A stretch of 22,436 nt of DNA from Ekhidna sp. GTDB lineage: Bacteria > Bacteroidota > Bacteroidia > Cytophagales > Cyclobacteriaceae. Below, one piece after another: positions 8,611 through 17,697 of the stretch (position 1 is the stretch's first letter; every line of letters begins with the position of its first letter). Under the pieces are notes generated by a model. That model worked only from the letters and a program-made list of their open reading frames with translations, had not been told where the DNA came from and did no database searches. The DNA is taken from the NCBI GenBank assembly GCA_013214445.1, contig JABSPG010000010.1, forward strand, positions 1 to 22,436. The letters run 5' to 3'. A program made the translations under genes and the position numbers.

Positions 8611-9204
8611 TTAATCACAGATCTCGTATAAGATTTCTTCCTCCATCTTCACAAAGCGATACTCTTTCTTTGTGAGGTTTCGCCAGGTAAGGAAAGAGAC
8701 CACCGTGGAGCCAAGTAAAAGTGTACTTAGAAATATGGAGACACGCCACTGAAGATTCGTATTCTCAAACTCGCCCCCTATCCAGATCAGATAGTTCATA
8801 CTTATAAAAATTAGCAAACTGTTGACAGTCCAGCTGCGGCAAACACGTGATCGCATACGACCATACTCGTACAGAGCCTTTAAGTTGCTTGATTTATAAA
8901 AGATCAATGACTTGGCCTTTTGGTACTCATACTTTGTCTTGAAATACTTTTTAGAAATTTTGATATTGACAAGTTTATCAAAAAGGTAATCACATATACG
9001 ATCCATAATGATCTCAGAAACAAAGACAAACGGAAACAAGATCAGTAGACAAGCAAATAAAAGTCCATCACTCAAGTTTTGAATGGCTGCAAACTCTACG
9101 TAAAACCAGCTAACCCCAAATACGTCAATGGATAAAAGAAAAATCCACAAAAGCGCCCCAGTGCCAGCGATAATTAGCTCTAGGTAGTATTGATAGTCTT
9201 TCAT
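8611..9204 (-). CDS. Hypothetical four-helix integral membrane protein
   Basis: The product has 197 residues and I do not recognise a family. Hydrophobic segments lie at about 9-30 (LIIAGTGALLWIFLLSIDVFG), 46-66 (GLLFACLLILFPFVFVSEII), 122-141 (TVNSLLIFISMNYLIWIG) and 150-170 (VSIFLSTLLLGSTVVSFLTW). Between the second and third is a basic stretch of about 50 residues rich in Lys, Tyr and Arg (DKLVNIKISKKYFKTKYEYQ and beyond), which should be cytoplasmic by the positive-inside rule, giving two hairpins around a cytoplasmic loop. It has no signal peptidase site, catalytic motif or metal-binding motif. It lies alone on the minus strand between two permease genes and converges on the array. The ATG start gives a sensible N-terminus with the first TM close behind it. 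A function cannot be assigned. Confidence 0.7.
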   Translation of the reverse strand: MKDYQYYLELIIAGTGALLWIFLLSIDVFGVSWFYVEFAAIQNLSDGLLFACLLILFPFVFVSEIIMDRICDYLFDKLVNIKISKKYFKTKYEYQKAKSLIFYKSSNLKALYEYGRMRSRVCRSWTVNSLLIFISMNYLIWIGGEFENTNLQWRVSIFLSTLLLGSTVVSFLTWRNLTKKEYRFVKMEEEILYEICD

Positions 9205-9352
9205 TTGCGAAAGTTAGTACCACGCTGCAAAACGGTATATACCCAAATTCAAAAAATTAAACCTAGTAAGACCTTAATGCTTTCACTGAATGGCTAGCGA
9301 AGATCTAAGAAAATGATAAACTAACTGTGGACAGCAAAAAACAAATAATCAC

Positions 9353-9388
9353 AACTATACATATAGTTTTATTACTATTTATATAGTT
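9353..9388. promoter_or_regulatory. Repeated TATAGTT motifs, candidate operator or promoter
   Basis: AACTATA (9353-9359) and TATAGTT (9362-9368) form a perfect inverted repeat with a 2-bp spacer. ATATAGTT recurs at 9361-9368 and 9381-9388, exactly 20 bp apart, or about two helical turns, and ACTAT at 9374-9378 pairs with ATAGT at 9383-9387. The cluster ends ten bases before the ATG of the permease gene, so it is well placed to control it. The binding protein is unknown. Confidence 0.45.
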
Positions 9389-9398
9389 ATAATTGCGT

Positions 9399-11753
9399 AT
9401 GGTCAAGCATTACATCAAAGCAAGTATTCGCAATTTCGCTCGTCACAAAGTATCATTTCTCATTAACCTTATCGGTTTAGTTGGTGGGCTAAGCTCGGTT
9501 CTATTCATCTTCACATGGGTAGCTCATGAGCTCAGCATGGACAAGTTTCATGCAGATGAGGATCGAATTTTTAGACTTGTATCTGGAAATGCTGGAAATG
9601 AGACCTTGCTAAATTCTTCTCCACGTTTTGCCTCTCAGCTGACAGAAGCCATTCCTGAAATAGAACTCTTGGCCAAAAGCTCCTGGAGTTCCCTTCAATC
9701 GAGCTTGATCGTGGAGAAGGAGGTATTTTCAGCTATTGGTGAGTTTGGAAGTGACGATTTTTTCAAAATATTCACCTATCCTCTGTTAAGAGGCCAAGGA
9801 TCAACCGCTTTGGCAAAACCCAATGCCATTGTATTGTCTGAGTCTATGGCTATCAAATTGTTTAACACGCTTGATGTAATAGGAAAAAGGATCGAATGGA
9901 GATGGTTTAAACATACAGAAGAAGTAGAGATTACGGGAGTATTTCAGAAACTACCAGCCACCTCATCAGCCCAATTTGATTACGTCCTTTCCTTTGACAT
10001 TTTTGAGCGTCGATTTAAAGACAGAATCGATAGAGGAAACCGGCTTGGTAGGACATACATCAAACTAAGCGAAGGAGCTGATATCAACTTGGTCAATGAG
10101 AAGATCGCCGCTTTTACAAAAGCTACCTATCCAGATTTGACCTTGAAACCAGCCTTCTTAATTTGCTATAGCGGCTTCTACCTAAATAACTTCTATGAAG
10201 ACGGTAAGCCTGTTGGCGGTCGAATCGCTACGGTACGGCTATTCATTCTCATTGGGGCTCTCATCCTGATTATCGCATGTGTCAACTTTATGAACCTGTC
10301 CACCGCCAGGGCCTCACTACGAACAAAAGAAATAGGTGTAAGAAAGGTGATCGGCGCTTTCAAAAATTCACTCATTCAGCAATTCCTAATTGAATCTATC
10401 CTGATCTGTTTTATTGCTGGAGTCATTTCATTGATTGCCCTTTTCACATTATTCCCTTTTTTTGAACAACTGGTCGGAAAACCTATCCCACTTCCAGTTG
10501 ATATCCAGTTTGTTTTCAGTTTCTTAGGCATAGTCTTGCTTACAGGGCTCATTTCAGGCAGCTATCCAGCATTCTATCTTTCAGGTTTTCGTCCATTGCA
10601 GGTGCTAAAAGGACACCAAACACCAAGCAGTGGTAATCAATGGTTTCGAAAGAGCTTAATCATTTTTCAGTTTAGCATTTCGTTTGTGCTAATATCATCC
10701 GTATTGGTGATCTACTATCAAATGAAATACATCCAAACTAAGAATGTTGGATACAACAAAGAGCACATCATCAGCTTTCTCACCAACAACATGAACCGAG
10801 AAAAGCAGCAGTCTTTTCTGGCCGAGGCAAGGAAAATCCAAGGAATAAAAAAAGCCTCAGGTATTACCCATGCACTCTTTGGCGGGCAGATTGCTGGATC
10901 AAATATGACTTGGAGAGGAAAAGATCCAGAACAAACCACCTGGTTTGAATGGGGATATGTAGATATGGACATGCTGGAGCTATTAGAAATCAGTCCAATC
11001 CAGGGCAGGTTCTTTTCCCGAGACTTTGGCGATGAGCAATCAAAAATTGTGATTAATGAAGCCACCAAGAATCTGATGGAAATGGAAAATCCAATCGGTG
11101 AAAAATTTACCATAAATGGGACCCCATATGAGATTATTGGGGTCGCAGAAAATTTCCACTTTCAATCACTTCACAATGAAATAAAACCTACATTCTTCCG
11201 GCTCAATAGCGGCTATTCCATGAAGCTCGCTATCAGATTAGATCCTACAAAAACACAAGAAATCCTCCGTAAACTGACCGATCTCTACATTGCTTTTAAT
11301 CCGGGATTCCCGTTTGAATATGTCTTTCACGACCAAGAGCAAAAGCGGATGTATAAAACAGAGCAAAGAACCAGCATGCTTTCAAGGTATGCAGCAGGTT
11401 TGGCTGTTGTCATCTCATCCCTGGGGCTGTTTGGGCTCATCAGTTTTTTTACCGAGCGACGCGCAAAAGAAATGAGCATCAGAAAGGTACTTGGTGCTTC
11501 TTCCAGTGCTTTAATTGCCGCGATATCGAAGGATTTTACATTCCCGATTCTGCTTTCTTCCGTTGTTGGGATCATGGTTTCAGTCTTTGCACTAGAGTAC
11601 TGGCTGGATGGTTTTGCCTACCGAATCGAATTACAATGGTGGTACTTAGCGATAACCATTGGAATTATGTTGGCGATCATCTCGATCACCACTAGTGGTA
11701 AGCTGATTAAAACGATAGCTGCCAACCCTGTAGAAACGCTAAAAGAGGATTAA
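9399..11753 (+). CDS. FtsX/MacB-type ABC transporter permease without prefix domain
   Basis: The product has 784 residues from the ATG at 9399; a TTG at 9393 would add two residues, but the ATG gives MVKHYIKASIRNFARHK, which aligns with the point where paralogues enter the membrane core. The prefix of about 75 residues is absent. TM1 is near 18-42, followed by the extracytoplasmic domain with ELSMDKFHADEDRIFRL. The first FtsX unit has TMs near 278-300 and the motif RTKEIGVRKVIGA near 307. The second starts with a TM near 425-445 and carries RRAKEMSIRKVLGAS near 686, ending WLDGFAYRIELQWW and NPVETLKED. There is no ATPase domain. It has a separate leader with repeated TATAGTT motifs and is not coupled to the upstream array. 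The next gene begins 18 nt after its stop, so the two are probably co-transcribed. The substrate is unknown. Confidence 0.93.
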   Translation: MVKHYIKASIRNFARHKVSFLINLIGLVGGLSSVLFIFTWVAHELSMDKFHADEDRIFRLVSGNAGNETLLNSSPRFASQLTEAIPEIELLAKSSWSSLQSSLIVEKEVFSAIGEFGSDDFFKIFTYPLLRGQGSTALAKPNAIVLSESMAIKLFNTLDVIGKRIEWRWFKHTEEVEITGVFQKLPATSSAQFDYVLSFDIFERRFKDRIDRGNRLGRTYIKLSEGADINLVNEKIAAFTKATYPDLTLKPAFLICYSGFYLNNFYEDGKPVGGRIATVRLFILIGALILIIACVNFMNLSTARASLRTKEIGVRKVIGAFKNSLIQQFLIESILICFIAGVISLIALFTLFPFFEQLVGKPIPLPVDIQFVFSFLGIVLLTGLISGSYPAFYLSGFRPLQVLKGHQTPSSGNQWFRKSLIIFQFSISFVLISSVLVIYYQMKYIQTKNVGYNKEHIISFLTNNMNREKQQSFLAEARKIQGIKKASGITHALFGGQIAGSNMTWRGKDPEQTTWFEWGYVDMDMLELLEISPIQGRFFSRDFGDEQSKIVINEATKNLMEMENPIGEKFTINGTPYEIIGVAENFHFQSLHNEIKPTFFRLNSGYSMKLAIRLDPTKTQEILRKLTDLYIAFNPGFPFEYVFHDQEQKRMYKTEQRTSMLSRYAAGLAVVISSLGLFGLISFFTERRAKEMSIRKVLGASSSALIAAISKDFTFPILLSSVVGIMVSVFALEYWLDGFAYRIELQWWYLAITIGIMLAIISITTSGKLIKTIAANPVETLKED

Positions 11754-11771
11754 AACAAAACTTCACACTAA

Positions 11772-12908
11772 ATGATCGCATCCAATAAGCACATACACAA
11801 AAGAAACATTGGAGTAGACATCCTAAGAGGGGTGAGTATTCTTGTGGTGATTCTACTGCACATCAATATCCACTTTGGACTGAAGAACTCCTTCCTTGCA
11901 GAAGCACTGCCACCTAAACTATTTTCCTTCCTTTTTTGGAACGGGTTCTATGGAGTAGTGATCTTCTTCACCCTATCGGGCTATTTGATTACCTCGAGCG
12001 TCCTGAAACGATACGGATCTCTTTCCGAAATTAACCTCAAGCAATTCTATTGGTTTCGGTTTACGCGAATCATGCCTCCGCTCATTGCACTACTCATGGT
12101 CCTCTCTACGCTTCATCTTACCGGTGTTAGTGGCCATGTCATTAATCCTGAAAAAACCTCTTTACTTCGAGCGGTATTTGCAGTGCTTACCTTTCATTTC
12201 AACTGGCTGGAAATTCAAGTAGGATATCTACCTGCCAACTGGGATGTGCTTTGGTCCATTTCCATCGAAGAGTGCTTCTACCTGTTCTTCCCGATTGTTT
12301 GTTTGTTCTTGAAAAAGGACTGGCAGTTTGTATTCATCTTGATTGCGTTCGGGATCATCTCACCTTGGGCACGAGTGGAGTTGTTTCCGGATAGTGAGCT
12401 TGCTTACAAAAATCACTTGGCGTCCATTGACGCCATTGCTATTGGGTGCATGACCGCCATCCTTGCCCATCGTTTTTCATTCCCCAGAAGATGGAACTTA
12501 ATTTTTCTCTTGCTAGGAACAGCACTCGTTGTGCTCGTTACTTTTTTCAAAGGAATTGTCTGGCGAACAGGAATTGCCCCAATCGGACTTAATGTGACCC
12601 TTCTTTCCATTGGAATCTCGATGATCCTCTTATGGCTACATCAGCGACAAAAGAGCGGTATGCAAAAAGACTATTTAGCTTTTAGATGGCTAAGAAAAAT
12701 GGGCGAGTACAGCTATGAGATCTACCTAACTCACATGTTTGTTGTGATATTCGCTGCGCAACAGATTCGACGGCAAAAGCTGGACGAATCGTGGTTTATC
12801 CCGCTATTACTTGTCTGTGTTTTAATTTGTTACCTCTTGGGTTGGATCATTTCCTCGCAGTTTTCAGAACCATTAAATAAAAAGCTTAGAAAACGACTAA
12901 GAGCCTAG
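11772..12908 (+). CDS. Acyltransferase family 3 (OafA/YrhL-like) integral membrane protein
   Basis: The product has 378 residues with about ten hydrophobic segments. Family landmarks are visible: GVDILRGVSILVVILLH with the conserved His at 30, FFTLSGYLITS around 65-75, the Arg-rich FRFTRIMPP around 96-103, WSISIEECFYLFFP around 161-174, and GEYSYEIYLTHM near 311-322. These enzymes transfer acetyl or other acyl groups across the inner membrane onto cell-surface glycans such as O-antigen, peptidoglycan or exopolysaccharide, using the N-terminal His. The acceptor cannot be told from sequence, and no glycosyltransferases are nearby. The gene lies 18 nt behind the permease and converges with the metallopeptidase gene, leaving only 9 nt between them. 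The family call is firm; a role linked to the permease is conjecture. Confidence 0.92.
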   Translation: MIASNKHIHKRNIGVDILRGVSILVVILLHINIHFGLKNSFLAEALPPKLFSFLFWNGFYGVVIFFTLSGYLITSSVLKRYGSLSEINLKQFYWFRFTRIMPPLIALLMVLSTLHLTGVSGHVINPEKTSLLRAVFAVLTFHFNWLEIQVGYLPANWDVLWSISIEECFYLFFPIVCLFLKKDWQFVFILIAFGIISPWARVELFPDSELAYKNHLASIDAIAIGCMTAILAHRFSFPRRWNLIFLLLGTALVVLVTFFKGIVWRTGIAPIGLNVTLLSIGISMILLWLHQRQKSGMQKDYLAFRWLRKMGEYSYEIYLTHMFVVIFAAQQIRRQKLDESWFIPLLLVCVLICYLLGWIISSQFSEPLNKKLRKRLRA

Positions 12909-12917
12909 TTGTAATAG

Positions 12918-14009
12918 TCAATAATTCTGAGCTAGATAGTCATTGAAGTCGCGCTCAAAGTCTTTCACAGAGAGACCCAAAGACTGAGCAATGTCTCCGT
13001 TCGTTCGGATCAAATCCAAGACTGAATCCCAACCAAATGTTTGCTCAATGTATTCAATGAGAAAGTAGCCCAATACGTACTTCAATTCAAAGGTTCGATC
13101 CTTGTCTATTGACTTTAGAGTAATCTTTTTCCTTTTCTTCAAGCCCTTATGCTCGTAAGGAGAGTTAATCCATTTGCAACACCCTTTGTAGGTGGCAATG
13201 CCCTCCCAAAGCCACCCCACAGGATTTTGGGTGTCAGGGATCATACTCAGATGAATGCAATGGATAAATTCATGCAATATCAGCTCAGCGGTATCATCTA
13301 TTTCTCCCATGATCTCCTTTGCCACCACGGTGGAGAGCATACGAATTTCGTTAGTGTCCCATGCTCTGCCCATCTGCCACTGGGGTGCTCCAGGAGTAAG
13401 AACAGCGTTGTGATACGTTTCCAGATTTGGATAAATCCGAATAGTTGTCTTGGGAAAGTCTTCAAGCCCAAACTGCTCGATAAGACTGCTGTAATTAACT
13501 TCCAGTTTTGATGCTACGTCTGGGATCAACATTGTATCAATATCACTGTATTCGAAGATGAAATGCTCCGTTTCCGTCCGGTTGGAGAGCGCTTCTTCGG
13601 TGTGAATCGCTAACTCGTTCAATGCCTCGTTCCGATATCCATATAAGTCGGTTGGCCATTCGCTTCTGGGTCGAATGACTCGAAAACTTTCCAACTGGTC
13701 GTCCTCAAAGTTCAGCACCAAATAGTAGGTAGAATCTGTATCGGTTATCTCGACCTCCTCCTCAGAAAAAAAGACCGTAGTAGCAGGCGCTCCATCTACA
13801 TATGGAACAAAGGCTCGATCAATATCCGAATCATAAATGGTGAATAGTTTCCCTTCCTTCAAATACCAACGACTTTTAAAAAATGGTCTGTTTGGTCTGA
13901 CACCTACATCGTAATACCCAACAAATTGATCTAGCGAAGGATAAGCCGTTTTCTGTCCAAATGCTGGCAGAGTAACGATGAGTAGAAAACAGGTTATAAT
14001 CGGATGCAT
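12918..14009 (-). CDS. Secreted gluzincin-type zinc metallopeptidase (HExxH)
   Basis: The product has 363 residues. A signal peptide (MHPIITCFLLIVTLPAFG) is likely cleaved before Gln19. Residues about 25-115 form a beta-rich region (FVGYYDVGVRPN, LKEGKLFTIYD, LVLNFEDDQLESFRVIRP) that looks like the small barrel-type accessory domains common on Bacteroidota hydrolases. The peptidase part follows, with HFIFEYSDIDTM near 149-160, a predicted strand at RIYPN, and ELILHEFIHCIH placing HEFIH at 246-250. Glu269 in WLWEGIATY fits the third zinc ligand of gluzincin (clan MA) peptidases. The protein should act in the periplasm or outside the cell; its substrate is unknown. The gene is divergent from corA with 137 nt between them and convergent with the acyltransferase. 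The metal site is visible directly; the exact peptidase family is not. Confidence 0.85.
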   Translation of the reverse strand: MHPIITCFLLIVTLPAFGQKTAYPSLDQFVGYYDVGVRPNRPFFKSRWYLKEGKLFTIYDSDIDRAFVPYVDGAPATTVFFSEEEVEITDTDSTYYLVLNFEDDQLESFRVIRPRSEWPTDLYGYRNEALNELAIHTEEALSNRTETEHFIFEYSDIDTMLIPDVASKLEVNYSSLIEQFGLEDFPKTTIRIYPNLETYHNAVLTPGAPQWQMGRAWDTNEIRMLSTVVAKEIMGEIDDTAELILHEFIHCIHLSMIPDTQNPVGWLWEGIATYKGCCKWINSPYEHKGLKKRKKITLKSIDKDRTFELKYVLGYFLIEYIEQTFGWDSVLDLIRTNGDIAQSLGLSVKDFERDFNDYLAQNY

Positions 14010-14146
14010 AAGTTAGTGAATGTTCTACATCGACAGGCAATATTGGTGCCAACGCCGATAAGGAACAATTCTGAGCTTCCTAGGATTATATGTGTATTGT
14101 AAATACTTTACTCAGTCAATAGTACCAATCACCCTACTTAGCCCAC

Positions 14147-15121
14147 ATGATTCACCTGATACAATACGACGCAAATAGTTTCTGGGAAAAGCACGACATC
14201 AATCCTTCAGAAGCAGCAGAACTTATTGATGCAAAGAAGATCAACTGGATAGATGTTGATCATGCCGAAAAACTATTGGTGGAGGATACCTCTAGCTTCT
14301 TCAATGTACATCCGTTAATCACAGAAGATATCCTCAATACCGACCACCTCCCAAAATTTGAAGCATTTGAGGATCACATCTTTCTGTCGCTAAAAATGCT
14401 CCGATATGATAGTGAAAGCAACCAGATCACGCAAGAGCACCTCAACATCGTATTGTTCGAACACCTATTGATTACCTTCCAGGAAGGGCTACCAGGAGAT
14501 GTTTTTGACGACCTGCGCAAACGGCTTTCAATGGGCAAAGGAATCATCAGGAAAAACACCATTGAATACCTATTGTATCACTGTCTGGACGCTGTAGTAG
14601 ACAACTACATGGACATCAGTGAGCAGCTTCGCAAGCAGATGGAAAATATCGAAGCGGCACTGATCACCGATACACAATTTGATGCGCCTGAAGAGGTCAT
14701 TCTCCTCAAGAAAAAGGTCAATACTCTCAGGATGTATACGCTCCCGCTTTGGGATGCATTCAAACAGATGCAGGCAGAAGGGTCAAAGTTCTTCCATCCG
14801 GAATCGAAGGTGTACTTCGAAGACATCAGTGATCACATCAAATTCTTGCTCAGCTTTTTCGACACGGCAAGGGAGATGCTTCGAGACATCATGGACCTCT
14901 ATCAGACGAATATCAACAATGAGATGAACAAGGTGATGAAAACGCTTACCGTGGTATCAGCCATATTCATCCCATTGACCTTCATCGCTGGTGTGTATGG
15001 TATGAACTTCGATTTCATGCCAGAGCTGCATTACGATTGGGGATACGCCTACGTCTGGGGAATGATGGTTTTCACCACTATCGCCATGGTCTTCTACATG
15101 AAAAAAAAGAAGTGGCTGTAA
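14147..15121 (+). CDS. corA: CorA family divalent-metal (Mg2+/Co2+) transporter
   Basis: The product has 324 residues, a normal CorA length. The N-terminal cytoplasmic domain (about 1-240) contains INWIDVDHAEK and HPLITEDILNTDHLPKFEAF, typical of CorA, followed by a long helical region (about 140-265). TM1 is near 267-283 and ends in the signature YGMNF (284-288), which forms the selectivity loop. A short periplasmic loop (DFMPELHYDWGYAYVW) leads to TM2 near 300-317 and the basic C-terminal tail KKKKWL. CorA proteins form pentameric channels that import Mg2+ in response to the membrane potential. The gene is transcribed alone and ends 7 nt from the convergent outer-membrane gene. I saw no magnesium riboswitch in the 137-nt leader. 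Confidence 0.96.
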   Translation: MIHLIQYDANSFWEKHDINPSEAAELIDAKKINWIDVDHAEKLLVEDTSSFFNVHPLITEDILNTDHLPKFEAFEDHIFLSLKMLRYDSESNQITQEHLNIVLFEHLLITFQEGLPGDVFDDLRKRLSMGKGIIRKNTIEYLLYHCLDAVVDNYMDISEQLRKQMENIEAALITDTQFDAPEEVILLKKKVNTLRMYTLPLWDAFKQMQAEGSKFFHPESKVYFEDISDHIKFLLSFFDTAREMLRDIMDLYQTNINNEMNKVMKTLTVVSAIFIPLTFIAGVYGMNFDFMPELHYDWGYAYVWGMMVFTTIAMVFYMKKKKWL

Positions 15122-15128
15122 TTGACAA

Positions 15129-16400
15129 CTACATCCGGTTCGGGAAAAACACCAGCTGAATGAAGTTGAACTCCATGTTATCAAAGGAAATTTGCTGCGA
15201 ATCTGTTATCTGCATATCCAAAGCAGGGAAATAACGAAGACTTGTTCGCAGTATAATGCTTTGATTTCTGTCTGGACGGATGTCCCAGCCAAAGGTGATT
15301 CCCCAGTCAATTCCGCTTTCTTCTAGATCATGTGTCAAAATTCCATCTACCGATTCCTTGAATGAAAGGCGCTCGTTAGTTATCACTGGCCCAATAAATG
15401 GATCAAAACCATGGTAATCCAAAACGTATTTTGTCACTTCCAAACCAAAAGACCTCCTTCTTAATGCTTGGTTCACTCCATACACATCTACGCTGGAGCC
15501 ATACCCCCGATAAACTAATGCTACATTCAGATCGGGTTTGTGCCAATAGTATCCCAGACTAAAGTCGCCCATTAGGGATATCCCATAGTTTTTTACGAAT
15601 GGGCGATTTTCCTGATTGTAAGAAGATTTACCCATCCACCAGGCAGACGAAAGACCCGCTCCGATAAAGAAACCATTCAGCTTGCCTTCTTTCGCCAAAC
15701 CATTGATCCATTTTTCTGTCCGACCAGACTCCCAGCTATCTTCGGCACCCACTGTGGTATCAAACATAAACTTTAGGGCGAAGGAGGCAAAAAGAGGTGG
15801 CGTCTCTATGGCTCTAAAGGTGAAGCGATCAAAGTAGTAATCTTGCCTATTTGCATAATTCCATGTAATCCCTGCCTCAACAACCTTGTTCTTATGCATG
15901 TAAGAAAGGCCTGCGAGGAGAGGCACAGAAACATGTGTCAACTGTGGGCCTTCACTCAAAGCAAGTAGGTTATTGTCCTGTTCAAAGTAGTTTGGCGCAA
16001 GCGATAGGCCAACATATGGTCTAAACTTACCATACTCCAGTTGCCAAGGATAGAATTTGAATACCGTCTCTACCCCGGTGGTAAAAAAGATATCTTGATT
16101 TTGTTCCTGAACCCGAGGAAACATGATCGGAATGGCGATGTAAATATCTGCATGGCCCCAAAAATGAGTACCCCCCATAACAATCCTTCCCCTTGAAGTA
16201 GATGGCAGATCATATGATTCAAAAGAGCCGTCTAGCCCATGAATGAACGTGTTCCCTCCGATGCTAGTCTGAATATCAAAACCTACCAGATTCTGGGCAA
16301 ACCTGTGACGCGTTTGCTTCTCCACAAAAAGCTGGGCATGCAGGGGTGTCAAAAAAATAAGTAGCAGAAAGAAAACAGAATTAGTGATGCGCAACCTCAT
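15129..16400 (-). CDS. Predicted outer-membrane beta-barrel protein
   Basis: The product has 423 residues. A signal peptide (ending LIFLTPLHAQ, cleavage near residue 22) is followed by alternating polar and aromatic strands throughout, for example GTHFWGHADIYIAIPIMF, FRPYVGLSLAPNYF, VVEAGITWNYANR and DFSLGYYWHKPDLNVALVYRGYG. The last segment (FNFIQLVFFPNRM) has aromatic residues near the C-terminus like many outer-membrane barrels. There are no hydrophobic alpha-helical segments after the signal peptide. Bacteroidota encode many such proteins of unassigned function, and I cannot name a ligand. It is convergent with corA (7 nt apart) and divergent from the AraC-type regulator with a 136-nt gap, so the regulator could in principle act on it. 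The localisation is fairly secure, the function open. Confidence 0.75.
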   Translation of the reverse strand: MRLRITNSVFFLLLIFLTPLHAQLFVEKQTRHRFAQNLVGFDIQTSIGGNTFIHGLDGSFESYDLPSTSRGRIVMGGTHFWGHADIYIAIPIMFPRVQEQNQDIFFTTGVETVFKFYPWQLEYGKFRPYVGLSLAPNYFEQDNNLLALSEGPQLTHVSVPLLAGLSYMHKNKVVEAGITWNYANRQDYYFDRFTFRAIETPPLFASFALKFMFDTTVGAEDSWESGRTEKWINGLAKEGKLNGFFIGAGLSSAWWMGKSSYNQENRPFVKNYGISLMGDFSLGYYWHKPDLNVALVYRGYGSSVDVYGVNQALRRRSFGLEVTKYVLDYHGFDPFIGPVITNERLSFKESVDGILTHDLEESGIDWGITFGWDIRPDRNQSIILRTSLRYFPALDMQITDSQQISFDNMEFNFIQLVFFPNRM

Positions 16401-16536
16401 CTTCTTACCATTTAGTACAGTCGTAACCTTTTTTCCAAGATCGTGTTTCGCACCGCTTTTACAAAAATGGAGTTACTGAACTGTAGATTTTAGAAGATGG
16501 ATTGAATAAAATTGCCAAGGGAGGCACCCAAAGACC

Positions 16537-17628
16537 ATGACTACAGGAAACCTACTCGACATATTGATTCTTTTCGGATCCATACAAGGATTCATTACAG
16601 CGGGGTTGCTCTTTTCTCGAAAACACAACCAAGCTAGCCAACTACTGGCCTTCATCTTACTAATCATATCACTTGCTTGTCTCAATATCTACTTTCTACA
16701 TGTGCTTCCGTCTGAGACAAGCGCACTGTTGGGGATCATTGAGCGAACCGTGCCACTGATAATCATTATGCCACTTGGACCACTCATTTATTTTCATACC
16801 AAAGCGTACTTGGGTCATGAGTTTTCATTCAAAGAAGAAAAACTTCATTTCTTGTCCACCATACTAGATATACTCCCCTCTTTCGTATTTATCATATGTA
16901 CGGTACTCTATCTTTTTGGACTCATCTCCTCCTTTGAGCCTATCGAAATTCGGCAAATAAATACTGCCTATGAAAAATATGTTGACATCCCCCGATGGCT
17001 ATCGACCAGCATTTACCTATTGCTAGCTTACAGGGTTGTTACGGGTCAAAAGCAAGAAACGACGAGGTGGCTCAAGCAGTTTTTAGGAGTCTTTCTGCTT
17101 TTTCAAGTCATATGGCTCCTGCATCTCATTCCCTATATACTACCACCAACATCTAATTGGCTACTGTACTATTTGGGCTGGTACCCTATCTACGTACCGC
17201 TCACGCTGCTGGTATACTGGCTAGGGACTCGAGGCATCATCCATCTGAGAAATACAAGAAGTTCGACCTTGGATAAAGATGAGATGCGCCTATCAATCAA
17301 TATCCTGACCGAAGCTATAGAATCAGAAAAACTGTTTTTGGATTCAACTTTGTCATTAAACAGCATGATCGAAAAGACAGGTCTTCAGCAAAAAGAAATT
17401 TCTGGAGCACTCAATCAATACTTAGGAAAAAGCTTCAATGAGTGGATAAATGGTTACCGCGTTGAAGAAGTGAAGCGAAAACTAGCTGACAGAAAATATG
17501 ATCACTTATCCATTACGGGAATTGGCTTGGAGAGTGGATTCAATTCTCAGGCTACATTCCAACGAGCATTCAAAGCTGCCACGCAAATGACACCAAAGGC
17601 ATACCGAAACTCCTCGGATAGAAAGTAA
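16537..17628 (+). CDS. Membrane-anchored AraC-type transcriptional regulator
   Basis: The product has 363 residues. Residues 1-235 carry about seven hydrophobic segments (near 7-25, 35-55, 70-90, 105-130, 152-168, 182-202 and 212-230), an architecture common in Bacteroidota membrane-bound AraC regulators. After a linker, residues about 250-358 form the DNA-binding domain with two helix-turn-helix motifs: LSLNSMIEKTGLQQKEISGALNQ and ITGIGLESGFNSQATFQRAF, the latter followed by TPKAYR, as expected for AraC/XylS. It probably senses a membrane or periplasmic signal and binds DNA from the inner membrane. The ATG at 537 of this kilobase follows an AAGGGAGG stretch (16517-16524), spaced 12 nt. The serine hydrolase gene starts 69 nt downstream on the same strand and is the obvious candidate target. 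Confidence 0.88.
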   Translation: MTTGNLLDILILFGSIQGFITAGLLFSRKHNQASQLLAFILLIISLACLNIYFLHVLPSETSALLGIIERTVPLIIIMPLGPLIYFHTKAYLGHEFSFKEEKLHFLSTILDILPSFVFIICTVLYLFGLISSFEPIEIRQINTAYEKYVDIPRWLSTSIYLLLAYRVVTGQKQETTRWLKQFLGVFLLFQVIWLLHLIPYILPPTSNWLLYYLGWYPIYVPLTLLVYWLGTRGIIHLRNTRSSTLDKDEMRLSINILTEAIESEKLFLDSTLSLNSMIEKTGLQQKEISGALNQYLGKSFNEWINGYRVEEVKRKLADRKYDHLSITGIGLESGFNSQATFQRAFKAATQMTPKAYRNSSDRK

Positions 17629-17697
17629 AGAATGCTCAATTCTAGATTTGAGTAGAACAGTAGTTATGCTTTTGTTCTATTTGGAAGAAAAAATAAG

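Noticed and set aside
10718..11113. A 131-codon open frame on the - strand
   Set aside because: It is antisense to the extracytoplasmic domain of the prefixless permease and is rich in Ser, Ile and Phe as expected for an antisense shadow.
13149..13511. A 120-codon open frame on the + strand
   Set aside because: It lies wholly inside the metallopeptidase gene on the other strand, whose product has a signal peptide and a complete zinc site; the antisense translation has no recognisable features.
14010..14146. A magnesium-responsive leader or riboswitch before corA
   Set aside because: I could not find a convincing set of paired helices or a terminator-like structure in this 137-nt interval.
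14679..14927. An 82-codon + strand frame inside corA
   Set aside because: It is an out-of-frame reading of an intact, well-conserved corA gene.
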